Below are positions 1 through 7,344 of a stretch of 64,000 bases of DNA, in pieces. The DNA comes from CAZFLM01 sp964519955. Its GTDB lineage: Bacteria > Armatimonadota > Chthonomonadetes > Chthonomonadales > CAJBBX01. Made by a program: the position numbers and the translations under genes. A model generated the notes under the pieces. That model did no database searches and was not told the origin of the DNA. It saw only the letters and a program-made list of their open reading frames with translations. The stretch lies in assembly GCA_964519955.1 (NCBI GenBank), contig CAZFLM010000016.1:33284-97283 (forward strand), in the 5' to 3' direction. Within the stretch, counting starts at the first letter, position 1. Every line of letters begins with the position of its first letter.

Positions 1-293
1 TACTCGTCGACCAGCAGCACGCCTCTCCTCGCCGGCCAGGGCACGGTTGCCTCGCGCCCGGCGCGCCACCGCACCACTGAGGACCCCGTGCAGCCCCAGC
101 CGCGCTCGAGCGACGCCAGCAGCGTCGACTTGCCGGAGCCGTGCGGGCCGACAACCTGGCCGCGCCGCCCGGCCGCCTCGAAGCGTGCGAGAAGCATCTC
201 GGGCGTCACTCCATCGGGCAGCACGTAGTCCAGCGCCCCCGGCCTCACGCGCGCCGCCGCGAAGGGGTTGCGCGCCGCACCAAAGACCGCCAC
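1..293 (-). CDS. P-loop ATPase, N-terminal fragment cut by window edge
   Basis: Only about 97 N-terminal residues lie inside the window. The frame read from a GTG at 293 has a clear Walker A motif, GPHGSGKST, at residues 49-57 and a Walker B-like VLLVDE at residues 92-97, where the window ends. The protein is therefore an ATP-binding protein of unknown role. The gene follows the stop of the upstream gene (TGA at 301-303) by seven bases, so it is the last visible member of the minus-strand operon that starts with the M42 peptidase. There is no ATG near the start; GTG 293 is chosen for its operon position and is not certain. The ABC-transporter signature motif would lie off the edge, so the subfamily cannot be named. 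Confidence 0.6.
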   Translation of the reverse strand, partial: MAVFGAARNPFAAARVRPGALDYVLPDGVTPEMLLARFEAAGRRGQVVGPHGSGKSTLLASLERGWGCTGSSVVRWRAGREATVPWPARRGVLLVDE

Positions 294-300
294 CCCAGGC

Positions 301-663
301 TCAGCCGGCAGCATCGACGGGCGCCACGACGGTGAAGAAGCGGTCCTCGATGATGTCCTTGCCGCGCCGCATATCGATGCGGACGCGCACGGTCCAGAGC
401 AGCTTGAGGAGGCCGCCCTGGTAACTCAGGGGAAGCAGGGGCAGCGTCGCCGAGATCGGGGTACCCGCGCCGCGAGGATCGATCGGAACGGTGGCGACGA
501 TTGCAGCATCCGTGTCGCCCTTGCCCTCCGTGAACCACATCACCAGCGCCTCGGCCGCCTTCACATCGTCCTGAGAGATGTTGCCGAGGCGCACCGTCCC
601 GCGCAGCGTCTCTCCACCGCACCAGGCGTCCTTCTCCAGCCGTGTCTCGATCCAGGGCTCCAT
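301..663 (-). CDS. hypothetical protein, arrestin-like beta-sandwich candidate
   Basis: A 120-residue soluble protein starting MEPWIETRLEK. The ATG at 663 overlaps the stop of the upstream gene as TAATG, a translational-coupling arrangement; an earlier in-frame ATG at 714 would lie inside that gene and is less likely. The sequence alternates hydrophobic strands with turns (GGETLRGTVRLGNISQDD, then LLKLLWTVRVRIDM), like a single arrestin or Spo0M-type beta-sandwich domain. The C-terminal half of the upstream protein has the same look. No enzyme motif is visible. Fold and relationship are inferred from sequence character only; function unknown. Confidence 0.65.
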   Translation of the reverse strand: MEPWIETRLEKDAWCGGETLRGTVRLGNISQDDVKAAEALVMWFTEGKGDTDAAIVATVPIDPRGAGTPISATLPLLPLSYQGGLLKLLWTVRVRIDMRRGKDIIEDRFFTVVAPVDAAG

Positions 664-1520
664 TAGGTGCGCCCCCTGACGTTCGGCGGAACCACGCGGA
701 AGGGGAAGTGCCACTTCGGGTTCGGCCAGAACTGGATGTCGCCCGCAACCGAGATGCGCCAGATCAGGTCGTTGTGGGCGGCGTGGAAGCTGACCGGAGC
801 GCCGATGGGGATGCGGAGCGTGAGCTGCTCGTCGAGCGGGCGCATCGCGCTCACCTCCCGCGCGCCAGCCTCAAGGACCCGCTCGGTCAGCACGACGCGC
901 TCCTCGTGCCGAGTGTCAGTCCCCTGCGTGTAGGAGACGTGCTCGATGCACTCGAGGTCAACCGTGTAGCTGTTGAGAGAGAAGCCGCCTGCCTGAGCCA
1001 CGCGCAGGCGCACGGCGTCGCCCGGGCACAGGGGCTCCCGCTCCAGCTCGACCACGGCCAACGGCACGCGCACGCCCAGCACGATCTGGCGGAGCGCCGC
1101 AAAGAGGAGGCCCAGACCGATCAGCACGAACGGGACGAAGAACAGCATGAGCCACCCGCTCTGTTCACCGTTCAGGAAGCTCACAAAGAACGCGCCGCCC
1201 ACGATGCCGGTGATCGAGCACCAGAAGATCGCCATGCCGAGGAGGCAGCCGCCGGCCAGAGCCGGGGAAGCGTCGCCGGGGCGGAGGCGCACCGCCAGTT
1301 GCTGGCCCGGCTCGGTCTTGACGGGAGTCAGCAATGCGGCGCAGTCGAGGGGATCGGAGATCCCCTGACCGCGCCGCACAGAACGAGCAACCAGGTCGGC
1401 GTTCCAGCCCGGCCCAGTGCGTCGGCGCTCCAGGTACCCGGAACGCCGGACCGCCGACACGACAACCAGCACGAACACCCCGATGAACACGAGCGGAAAC
1501 AGGAAGAAGATCGCCTCCAT
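663..1520 (-). CDS. membrane protein with C-terminal arrestin-like region
   Basis: 285 residues. A hydrophobic segment at residues 3-24 (FFLFPLVFIGVFVLVVVSAV) is followed by a loop and then by two or three further membrane segments around residues 90-150 (GCLLGMAIFWCSITGIVG, LMLFFVPFVLIGLGLLF). The last 130 residues are soluble and strand-rich (CPGDAVRLRVAQAGGFSLNSY and onward) and resemble the protein encoded next in the operon. The layout recalls DUF3592-like membrane proteins, but the family is not certain. It sits 21 bases after the preceding gene and is coupled (TAATG) to the following one. Role unknown; it may present the beta-sandwich domain at the membrane. Confidence 0.7.
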   Translation of the reverse strand: MEAIFFLFPLVFIGVFVLVVVSAVRRSGYLERRRTGPGWNADLVARSVRRGQGISDPLDCAALLTPVKTEPGQQLAVRLRPGDASPALAGGCLLGMAIFWCSITGIVGGAFFVSFLNGEQSGWLMLFFVPFVLIGLGLLFAALRQIVLGVRVPLAVVELEREPLCPGDAVRLRVAQAGGFSLNSYTVDLECIEHVSYTQGTDTRHEERVVLTERVLEAGAREVSAMRPLDEQLTLRIPIGAPVSFHAAHNDLIWRISVAGDIQFWPNPKWHFPFRVVPPNVRGRT

Positions 1521-1541
1521 CGGGTGCCCTCCGCGTCGGCC

Positions 1542-2048
1542 CTACTTGCCGCCACTCGGCGGCGCGGGAAGCGCCCCCGGCTGATAGCCCTGCATGGTGG
1601 GCTCCGAGATGGTGCCGTCCTTCTGCATCTGAACCACCATCGGCGGCGCTCCCGCAGCGGTCGGAATCGTCACGCTCACCACGACGAAGCTCTCCAATGC
1701 GTCCTTCGGCGGCTTGTGGTAGGTGAACGACCCGCCGCTCCACGTCAGGTTCTCGGGAGTGATGTACTTCGGCGCCAGATCCTCGAGCTTCTTGGGGTAG
1801 TCGCCCTTCTCGTCCCGGTACTTAGCCAGGGCCCGGCCGACCTCGGGCAGCTTCTGCTTCGCCACCATCTGGGCCTCCACGCCCGAGCGCATCGCCTGCT
1901 TGAACATCGGCGTCCGCATCACCGCGTAGACAAGCACGGCGATGACGATAGCGCCGACGCAGCCCAGGCCGATGCAGGAGATCGCGCCCCATTTCCAGCA
2001 TCCCCCGCTGTCGCGGCGAGGCGGGGGCGGAGGGATTACGTCGCTCAT
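1542..2048 (-). CDS. membrane-anchored hypothetical protein
   Basis: 168 residues. A short Pro-rich cytoplasmic tail (MSDVIPPPPPRRD) precedes one transmembrane helix at about residues 21-43. An outside domain follows with the phrase YRDEKGDYPKKLEDLAPKY. That phrase is typical of pseudopilin-like or DUF1559-related periplasmic domains in which a sequence reading KGxYPxxLEdLxPkY recurs; here it is not preceded by a prepilin cleavage motif. The start overlaps the end of the M42 peptidase gene as ATGA (2045-2048), so translation of the two is probably coupled. No catalytic motif is seen and the function is unknown. Confidence 0.7.
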   Translation of the reverse strand: MSDVIPPPPPRRDSGGCWKWGAISCIGLGCVGAIVIAVLVYAVMRTPMFKQAMRSGVEAQMVAKQKLPEVGRALAKYRDEKGDYPKKLEDLAPKYITPENLTWSGGSFTYHKPPKDALESFVVVSVTIPTAAGAPPMVVQMQKDGTISEPTMQGYQPGALPAPPSGGK

Positions 2049-3106
2049 AGCGGTGTCCAGTCCGTGTCCGCCGAAACCCGCTCACAGAAGCCGGCGATGA
2101 GCTTCGCGGCGTTCTCGATGTCGTTGAGGTCCATGACCTCGTTCGGAGTGTGCATGTACCGGAGCGGCACCCCGACGAGCCCCGTGGCCATGCCCGCGCG
2201 GCTGAGCTGCATCGCGTTGGCGTCGGTCCCGGTGCCCCCCGCCGCCGCCTCGATCTGGTACGGTATGTCCAGTTCCTTGGCGGTCTGCAAGAGCAGGTCG
2301 AACACGCGCGGGTTGATGTTTGCGCCGCGGGCGATGAGCGGGCCGGCTCCCAGCTTGATGTCGCCCACGCGCTTCTTGTCCGCGCCCGGGAAGTCCATCG
2401 CGTGCCCCACGTCCGTCGCCAGACCAATAAGGGCATCCACCCCGAAGGCGCTCGTCTTGGCGCCGCGCAGGCCGACCTCCTCCTGCACCGTCGCCACCCC
2501 GTAGACGCCTGCCTCGATCAGCTTGTCGGAGAGCAGGCGCATCACCTCGGCCACGATGAACACACCCATCTTGTCGTCGAAGCTGCGCGCCGTGCACAGG
2601 TCGCCCTGCAGCCGCTGCAGCTCCTGAGCGTAGGTCACGCAGTCGCCGATCTTGACGAGTTCCTCGGCGGCCTTCTTGTCCTTGGCGCCGATGTCGATCC
2701 ACAGGTCGTGGAACTTCGGGGCCTTGCTGCGCGCATCTTCCTCGAGCAGATGAACCGCCATGCGCCCCAGCACGCCCAGCACCGGGCCGTTCTCCGTGTG
2801 CACAACGACGCGCTGGCCCACCGTCACCGTCGCATCGTGCCCGCCGATGTTGCCGAAGTACAGCATGCCGTCGTCGGAGATGAACCGGACCTGGAAGCCG
2901 ATCTCGTCGGCATGGCCCGCGATCATGATCCGCGGCTTGCCCTCCGGGTTGCGCGCGGCGATGACATTGCCCATCACGTCGGTCGTCACGGTGTCGGCGA
3001 ACGGCGTCACAGCCTCGCGATAGACGCGCTGGACCGGCTGCTCGTAGCCCGAGGGCCCGGGCGTGTCGACGAGCTTCTTGAGTAGCGCGAAGGACTCCTC
3101 CCGCAT
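2045..3106 (-). CDS. M42 family metallo-aminopeptidase
   Basis: 353 residues, the usual size for M42 (glutamyl aminopeptidase/FrvX-like) enzymes, which remove N-terminal residues from peptides in the cytoplasm using two divalent metals and usually form large oligomers. The expected ligands are in place: His65 in AGHADEIG, Asp177/178 in SFDDKMG, the catalytic Glu209-Glu210 in VQEEVGLRG, Asp232 in ATDVGH and His319 in YMHTPNE. It is the first gene of a minus-strand run and overlaps the next gene by four bases. Its 5-prime flank runs into the 41-bp tandem repeat, so the real distance to the upstream gene is unknown because of the assembly gap. Some members of this family are annotated as endoglucanases; peptidase is the safer call. 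Confidence 0.93.
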   Translation of the reverse strand: MREESFALLKKLVDTPGPSGYEQPVQRVYREAVTPFADTVTTDVMGNVIAARNPEGKPRIMIAGHADEIGFQVRFISDDGMLYFGNIGGHDATVTVGQRVVVHTENGPVLGVLGRMAVHLLEEDARSKAPKFHDLWIDIGAKDKKAAEELVKIGDCVTYAQELQRLQGDLCTARSFDDKMGVFIVAEVMRLLSDKLIEAGVYGVATVQEEVGLRGAKTSAFGVDALIGLATDVGHAMDFPGADKKRVGDIKLGAGPLIARGANINPRVFDLLLQTAKELDIPYQIEAAAGGTGTDANAMQLSRAGMATGLVGVPLRYMHTPNEVMDLNDIENAAKLIAGFCERVSADTDWTPL

Positions 3107-3186
3107 ATCCTATCCTTTCACTTGGTATGAGTTCAGTAGCGAGGGCCTGGACGCCCGCGATGTCCGCCGCGTCTAGCCCGAACATG

Positions 3187-3559
3187 CACACCCGCCGTGG
3201 TGGGATGGGCCTCCGTGCCCGTCCAGGCACACCCGCCGTGGTGGGATGGGCCTNNNNNNNNNNNNNNNNNNNNNNNNNNNNNNNNNNNNNNNNNNNNNNN
3301 NNNNNNNNNNNNNNNNNNNNNNNNNNNNNNNNNNNNNNNNNNNNNNNNNNNNNGGTGGGATGGGCCTCCGTGCCCGTCCAGGCACACCCGCCGTGGTGGG
3401 ATGGGCCTCCGTGCCCGTCCAGGCACACCCGCCGCGGTGGGATGGGCCTCCGTGCCCGTCCAGGCACACCCGCCGTGGTGGGATGGGCCTCCGTGCCCGT
3501 CCAGGCACACCCGCCGTGGTGGGATGGGCCTCCGTGCCCGTCCAGGCACACCCGCCGTG
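3187..3559. repeat. 41-bp tandem repeat array
   Basis: Head-to-tail copies with an exact 41-base period: the word CCCGCCGTG begins at 3191, 3232, 3387, 3428, 3469, 3510 and 3551. Visible copies are near-identical; the copy at 3428 has CCGCGG where the others have CCGTGG. There are no unique spacers, so it is not a CRISPR. Each unit contains two small inverted repeats (TGCC...GGCA and CCCGCC...GGTGGG) and lacks stop triplets on both strands, so all six frames run open through it. The array lies between the M42 peptidase start and the FAH-family gene stop. Copy number cannot be known because of the gap at 3254-3353. Confidence 0.95.
3254..3353. other. assembly gap of 100 N inside the tandem repeat
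   Basis: Exactly 100 unresolved bases. A round 100 is commonly used as a placeholder for a gap of unknown length. It interrupts the 41-bp repeat, so the array was probably too long for the reads and has been collapsed. Any open frame that crosses it is meaningless. Confidence 0.97.
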
Positions 3560-4438
3560 TTACGCCCGCCCCGATCGCCGATCCGCGACAACCGGGTTCG
3601 TCAGCGTCCCGATGCCTTGTATGGTGACGCTCACGGTGTCGCCGGGTTTCAGAAACACCTGCGGATCGCGGAAGACGCCCACGCCGCCGGGCGTGCCGGT
3701 GGTGATCACGTCGCCCGGCTCCAGCGTCAGCGTCTGCGAGATGTACGCGACCAGGTTGAACACCCCGAAGATGAGGTTCGACGTGTTGGAGCGCTGCATG
3801 GTCTCGCCGTTCAGCGTCAGCGAGATGTCCAGAACGTGCGGGTCCGGTATCTCGTCCGTCGTCACCAGGCACGGCCCGATCGGCGCGAAGGTGTCGAACG
3901 ACTTGGCGCGCACCCACTGCCCGTCCGCGGACTGGATGTCCCTGGCCGACACGTCGTCGAGGCACATGTAGCCGGCAACGTAGGCCGGGGCCTCCTCCTC
4001 GGTGATGTGCCTGCCGCGCCGCCCGATCACGAGGGCCAGCTCCGCCTCGTAGTCCACCTTCTCGCTGATGCGCGGGAGCACGATCGGGGCCCCCGGGTCG
4101 GTGATGGCCGTCGGGAACTTGGCGAACAGAATGGCGCTCTTCGGCAGCGGCTGGTTCTGCTCCAGGCAATGGTCGCGGTAGTTCTGCCCGACGCAGATCA
4201 CCTTCTGCGGATCGGCAATCGGCGCCAGCAGCGACACGCCGGACAGCGGATGCACGGCGTCCCCGGGCGCGTCCTCGATGGCGTCGCGCACCTGCGCCAG
4301 CAGGGCCTCGCCGCCGTCGAGGAACTCCCGCATCGAGTCGTTGTGCCAGCACCCGAGCGCCTGAAGATCGATCACGTCCTCGCCAACCAGGACGCCAATG
4401 CGCACGCCGTCGCCGCCTCGAAACCGAACGAGCTTCAT
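3560..4438 (-). CDS. fumarylacetoacetate hydrolase (FAH) family protein
   Basis: 292 residues. The C-terminal two thirds form the FAH fold: ICVGQNYRDH (residues 81-90), the metal-binding Glu131 and Glu133 in DYEAELALVIG, Asp161/162 in CLDDVSARD, a Lys in RAKSFDTFAPIGP and the closing LEPGDVITTGTPGGVG. Family members hydrolyse, decarboxylate or isomerise beta-diketo acids (for example 2-hydroxyhepta-2,4-diene-1,7-dioate isomerase or oxaloacetate decarboxylase). The exact substrate cannot be read here. The N-terminal 70 residues match the small extra domain seen in many bacterial members. The stop codon TAA (3560-3562) directly abuts the last copy of the tandem repeat. It is separated from the next upstream gene by 130 bases that carry a degenerate repeat copy. 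Confidence 0.9.
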   Translation of the reverse strand: MKLVRFRGGDGVRIGVLVGEDVIDLQALGCWHNDSMREFLDGGEALLAQVRDAIEDAPGDAVHPLSGVSLLAPIADPQKVICVGQNYRDHCLEQNQPLPKSAILFAKFPTAITDPGAPIVLPRISEKVDYEAELALVIGRRGRHITEEEAPAYVAGYMCLDDVSARDIQSADGQWVRAKSFDTFAPIGPCLVTTDEIPDPHVLDISLTLNGETMQRSNTSNLIFGVFNLVAYISQTLTLEPGDVITTGTPGGVGVFRDPQVFLKPGDTVSVTIQGIGTLTNPVVADRRSGRA

Positions 4439-4537
4439 GTTGACTCACCTTCCTGTATCGGTACGTTTCGGGTACGTTCACGACGCCGGGGCGCCGTCCA
4501 GCGTGACCACGTCGGCACGTAAGCATCCGAGCGGGAG

Positions 4538-4557
4538 CCCGTCCAGGCAGACCCGCC
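4538..4557. repeat. isolated 20-bp copy of part of the 41-bp repeat
   Basis: CCCGTCCAGGCAGACCCGCC matches the tandem repeat over 20 bases with one mismatch (G for C at 4550). It lies in the 130-bp space upstream of the FAH-family gene, about 980 bases from the array, which shows that the element occurs singly as well as in tandem. Confidence 0.7.
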
Positions 4558-4568
4558 AGCGCCTGGAC

Positions 4569-5138
4569 CTACGACTGCGGCACCAGCACCGGCGCGCCGT
4601 CCACGCGTCGCACACGCCCACCGAAGCCTCGCTCGGTGATCACCGCGTAGTCGTGGCCTGTCTCGCTGTTCCAGAACGACACGAACACCAGCGGCACATT
4701 GCCGGTGTTCACCACCCGGTGGGCCACCGACGGCGGCACATGCAGCACCACGCCGGGCCCCAGGTCCTCGGTCCACGTGTTGCCGCCGCAGTCCATCAGC
4801 ACCAGCATCCCCTGCCCGCTGATGCCCACCTCCAGCTCCGGCCGGTCCTCGTCCCAGTGGAAGTGCCCGCGGGTGAGGAAGTACTCGTCGCCGACCAGGC
4901 CCGGCTGCAAGAACGTCGTGGCCGCGCACAGGCCGCCCGGCTTGCCCTCGGGCTCGGGCTCATAGCTCTGCACCGTGTAGACCGGCGTGTCCGGGTCCAT
5001 CTGGGCACGGGCTTCTTCATCACGGAAGTAGCCGGCCAGTCCCTCGATGGTCCGCGTCGATTCGGTGACGTCGGGTCCGCTGAGTTCGCCGGTCGCCAGG
5101 TTCAGGCGCATGCCCCGGGGGAGCGAGGGGAGCGCCAT
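4569..5138 (-). CDS. cupin-type glucose-6-phosphate isomerase
   Basis: 189 residues from ATG 5138. The family interconverts glucose-6-phosphate and fructose-6-phosphate with a metal in a cupin barrel; it is unrelated to the usual PGI. The metal ligands are His92, His94, Glu101 and His140 (TRGHFHWDEDRPELEV and PPSVAHR). Their spacing (2, 7, 39) equals that of the Pyrococcus enzyme (His88, His90, Glu97, His136). The TGA of galactokinase overlaps the start as TGATG. An ATG 13 codons upstream lies inside galactokinase and is less likely. Being coupled to galK suggests a role in feeding hexose from galactose into central metabolism. Confidence 0.88.
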   Translation of the reverse strand: MALPSLPRGMRLNLATGELSGPDVTESTRTIEGLAGYFRDEEARAQMDPDTPVYTVQSYEPEPEGKPGGLCAATTFLQPGLVGDEYFLTRGHFHWDEDRPELEVGISGQGMLVLMDCGGNTWTEDLGPGVVLHVPPSVAHRVVNTGNVPLVFVSFWNSETGHDYAVITERGFGGRVRRVDGAPVLVPQS

Positions 5139-6301
5139 CACAGCTCCACCTGACAGGCCCCGTCGGCCGCCTGGCACACGTAGAACGACGCCTGCAGCCC
5201 CGTCGCCTGAGCGTACTTCTCGCCGACGCTGGCTGTGAACGCCTCAACCGAGGAGGCGTCCACCAGACTGACCGTACAGCCCCCGAACCCGGCGCCCGTC
5301 ATCCGTGAGCCGTACACGCCCTCGCATGCCCGCGCCGCGTCGACCATAGCGTCCAGCTCCGGCCCCGTCACCTCGTAGTCCTCGCGCAGCGAGTCGTGCG
5401 ACTGGTTCATCAGCAGCCCGAACGCCGCGCAATCGCCCTCGGAGAGCGCCTTGACGCTCCGCAGCACGCGCGCGTTCTCGGTCACCACGTGCCGCGCGCG
5501 CTTGCGGAGCACCTCCGGCAACTCGCCGGCGAGCGCCTCGAACTCGGGCTCGCACACGTCGCGCAGCGCTCGCACGTTCGGCAGGTGGGAGCGCAGGATC
5601 TCGACCGACTGCTCGCACTGCGATCGCCGCTCGTTGTACGCCGACTTCACCAACTCGCGAGGCTTGTTGGTGTTGCCGATGACGAAGACGACCGACCCCT
5701 TCGGCACCGGAACGGTGCGGTAGTCGAGGTCGCGCGTGTCGATGAACAGGGCGTGGCCGGCCCTCCCCAGCGACGAGATCATCTGATCCATGATCCCGCA
5801 GTTGACGCCGACGAACTCCCGCTCGGCCCGCTGGCTCAGCAGGGCGCGCTGCACCGGGTGGATCTCGAAGCCGCCTGCCGCCTCGTACGCCAGGCAGAAC
5901 GCAACCTCGGTCGCCGCCGATGACGAGAGCCCGCTGCTCAGAGGCACCGTGCCATCGAGCACGGCATCCATCCCCGTCAACTCGCGGCCCGTGTCCTGTA
6001 GGATCGTCGCCACGCCGCGAGCGTAGTTGCTCCACTTGGCGACATCCGCCGGCGCGATCGTCTCGAGCGAGAACTCCGTCATCTCGTCGAAGACGACAGA
6101 GTAGAGGCGGACGACGCGGTCGTTCCTCGGACGCCCCACAACCGCGACGTCGTACGTGATTGCCGCCGGCAGCACGAAGCCGTCGTTGTAGTCGGTGTGC
6201 TCACCGATGAGGTTGACGCGCCCCGGCGCGCGAACCGCGAAGGCCGCGCCCGCACCGAACCGCGCCTCGAACTGCCGCAGAAGCGCCTGCAAGTCGGTCA
6301 T
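5138..6301 (-). CDS. galK: galactokinase
   Basis: 387 residues. It phosphorylates galactose at C1 with ATP (Leloir pathway). All three GHMP-kinase motifs are present: the galactokinase signature GRVNLIGEHTDYND at residues 27-40, the ATP-binding PLSSGLSSSAA at 120-130 and GSRMTGAGFGG at 331-341. The catalytic-base Asp172 lies in CGIMDQ. The start is set at 6301 because GAAGAGAG lies just upstream; an ATG at 6382 would overlap the DinB-like gene by 56 bases. It is coupled to the cupin isomerase by TGATG. galT and galE are not in this window. Confidence 0.95.
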   Translation of the reverse strand: MTDLQALLRQFEARFGAGAAFAVRAPGRVNLIGEHTDYNDGFVLPAAITYDVAVVGRPRNDRVVRLYSVVFDEMTEFSLETIAPADVAKWSNYARGVATILQDTGRELTGMDAVLDGTVPLSSGLSSSAATEVAFCLAYEAAGGFEIHPVQRALLSQRAEREFVGVNCGIMDQMISSLGRAGHALFIDTRDLDYRTVPVPKGSVVFVIGNTNKPRELVKSAYNERRSQCEQSVEILRSHLPNVRALRDVCEPEFEALAGELPEVLRKRARHVVTENARVLRSVKALSEGDCAAFGLLMNQSHDSLREDYEVTGPELDAMVDAARACEGVYGSRMTGAGFGGCTVSLVDASSVEAFTASVGEKYAQATGLQASFYVCQAADGACQVEL

Positions 6302-6326
6302 GTTTCTCTCTTCGTAGCCGTACGGC

Positions 6327-6797
6327 TCAGTGGAATTCGTCGTCGCCGAGAAGCGTCTGGATGTAGCAGATCTGCCCCTCATGGTAGCGCATATGGAACG
6401 CCGGCGAGAGCAGGCCCAGCGGCACCGGTTGTCTCTCTCCCCACGGCATGATCATCTGCTCGTCGAACCGGGCGTCCGGCAGCGCCTCGTAGACGGAGAC
6501 GAGGAGCGCGGCGCCCTCGGTCAGCAACTGCACGGCGGCATCCATCGTGGTGCACGCGGAGATGGCGGCTTCCTGGTCATCGTGGCCGCGGTATGGGAGC
6601 GGGTCGCCCGACACCACCGCCGAGAAGAACCGGCAGATGGTGCCGCAGTGGGCCACGATCTGGATCGGCGTGCGGGCGACGCCCCCGACGATCCAGCCAT
6701 GCCGCTCGGGCGGCAGCGCGTGGGCCTCGCGTATGAGTTCATCGGAATAGCGGCGGACGGCGGATATCGCCACCTGCCGGCTCATCTCGGCGGACAT
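6327..6797 (-). CDS. DinB-like four-helix protein
   Basis: 156 residues from ATG 6797 (MSAEMSRQVAISAVRRYSDELI). The helical pattern and metal-type histidines fit the DinB/YfiT superfamily: AHCGTICRFF in the second helix and HMRYHEGQICYIQTLLGD at the C-terminus, where H-x3-H-x-GQ is characteristic. Members are often metal-dependent thiol S-transferases or of unknown function. It lies 25 bases upstream of galK in the same direction. The longer frame to 6911 would overlap the NIL-domain gene, so the internal ATG is preferred. Confidence 0.8.
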   Translation of the reverse strand: MSAEMSRQVAISAVRRYSDELIREAHALPPERHGWIVGGVARTPIQIVAHCGTICRFFSAVVSGDPLPYRGHDDQEAAISACTTMDAAVQLLTEGAALLVSVYEALPDARFDEQMIMPWGERQPVPLGLLSPAFHMRYHEGQICYIQTLLGDDEFH

Positions 6798-6856
6798 TCT
6801 GGTACTCCGTACAACATAAGGTGATGGCCGAGCCCGCAGGGGCCTAGCGGCGCGGC

Positions 6857-7108
6857 TCAGTCGGCGTCGAGCGGAAGCTCCTCGACCCGCACACCCAGCG
6901 AGCGCAGCCACGCCAGCCCGCCGTCGAGATCGGCCCGCGCGCCGGCCAGGTCGAGCACCAGCACGCCGCCGGAGTGCACCTCGATGTTGGCGGTGCGCAC
7001 ATTGGGCACGAGGTGGTAGTCCTGAATCAGGTGGTAGAGCACGGGCTCGCGCACCCGCTCGATCGGGTAGTTCAGACGTACGCGTGTGTTGTCGATGGTC
7101 GCGCTCAT
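6857..7108 (-). CDS. NIL-domain protein
   Basis: 83 residues that match the NIL domain along their whole length: a ferredoxin-like beta-alpha-beta unit with the pattern VRLNYPIERVREPVLYHLI, GGVLVLDLAG and GLAWLRSLGVRVEEL. NIL domains bind methionine at the C-terminus of the MetN transporter ATPase and also occur as small stand-alone proteins linked to homocysteine and methionine synthesis. Here it is divergent from the O-acetylhomoserine sulfhydrylase gene across a 236-bp spacer, which supports a methionine-related role as sensor or accessory factor. No further domain is fused to it. Confidence 0.82.
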   Translation of the reverse strand: MSATIDNTRVRLNYPIERVREPVLYHLIQDYHLVPNVRTANIEVHSGGVLVLDLAGARADLDGGLAWLRSLGVRVEELPLDAD

Positions 7109-7265
7109 ACTGGCTGCCCCACTGGCGCCCGGCGTGTTCGCCCGGCCCCGGCTTTACGCGTCAGAGTTCGCCGCGCGGCCCCGATTTCCTGCCGCCGACG
7201 CGCGCTGCGGGGCCCGGCGTGACACACTTCTCAGCAAGCCGAGCGCCCCGCCGCCAGACAGGCCA

Positions 7266-7295
7266 TTGACACATACTCTAGTAATTCGGTAGTCT
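7266..7295 (+). promoter_or_regulatory. putative sigma-70 promoter of the sulfhydrylase gene
   Basis: TTGACA (7266-7271) and TAGTCT (7290-7295) are separated by 18 bases, in an A/T-rich island inside very GC-rich DNA, about 50 bases upstream of the ATG at 7345. The stretch ACTCTAGTAATTCGGTAGT between and over the boxes is an imperfect dyad and could be an operator of an Rrf2/CymR-like sulfur regulator. The rest of the 236-bp spacer (7109-7265) shows nothing recognisable; I found no clear SAM riboswitch. Confidence 0.5.
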
Positions 7296-7344
7296 TAGTC
7301 AGGAATACATCCCGCCAGACCCGAACAACCCGGGGGAGGATCCC

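Noticed and set aside
642..2504. A 620-codon plus-strand open frame opposite the M42 operon
   Set aside because: It is an antisense shadow caused by GC-rich third positions; His/Arg/Pro-rich and without family signatures, whereas the minus-strand genes have clear ones. The same applies to long antisense frames at 14379-16115, 16190-17722, 29994-31859 and 53544-54944.
3187..3559. CRISPR array
   Set aside because: Units are directly adjacent with no variable spacers, and no cas genes are in the window.
2082..4526. An 814-codon minus-strand open frame spanning the tandem repeat and the gap
   Set aside because: It joins out-of-frame readings of the FAH and M42 genes through a repeat that has no stops and through 100 unknown bases; no similarity or plausible composition.
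7109..7344. SAM or other riboswitch upstream of metY
   Set aside because: The promoter is only about 50 bases before the start codon, leaving no room for an aptamer downstream of it; no aptamer-like conserved core was seen.
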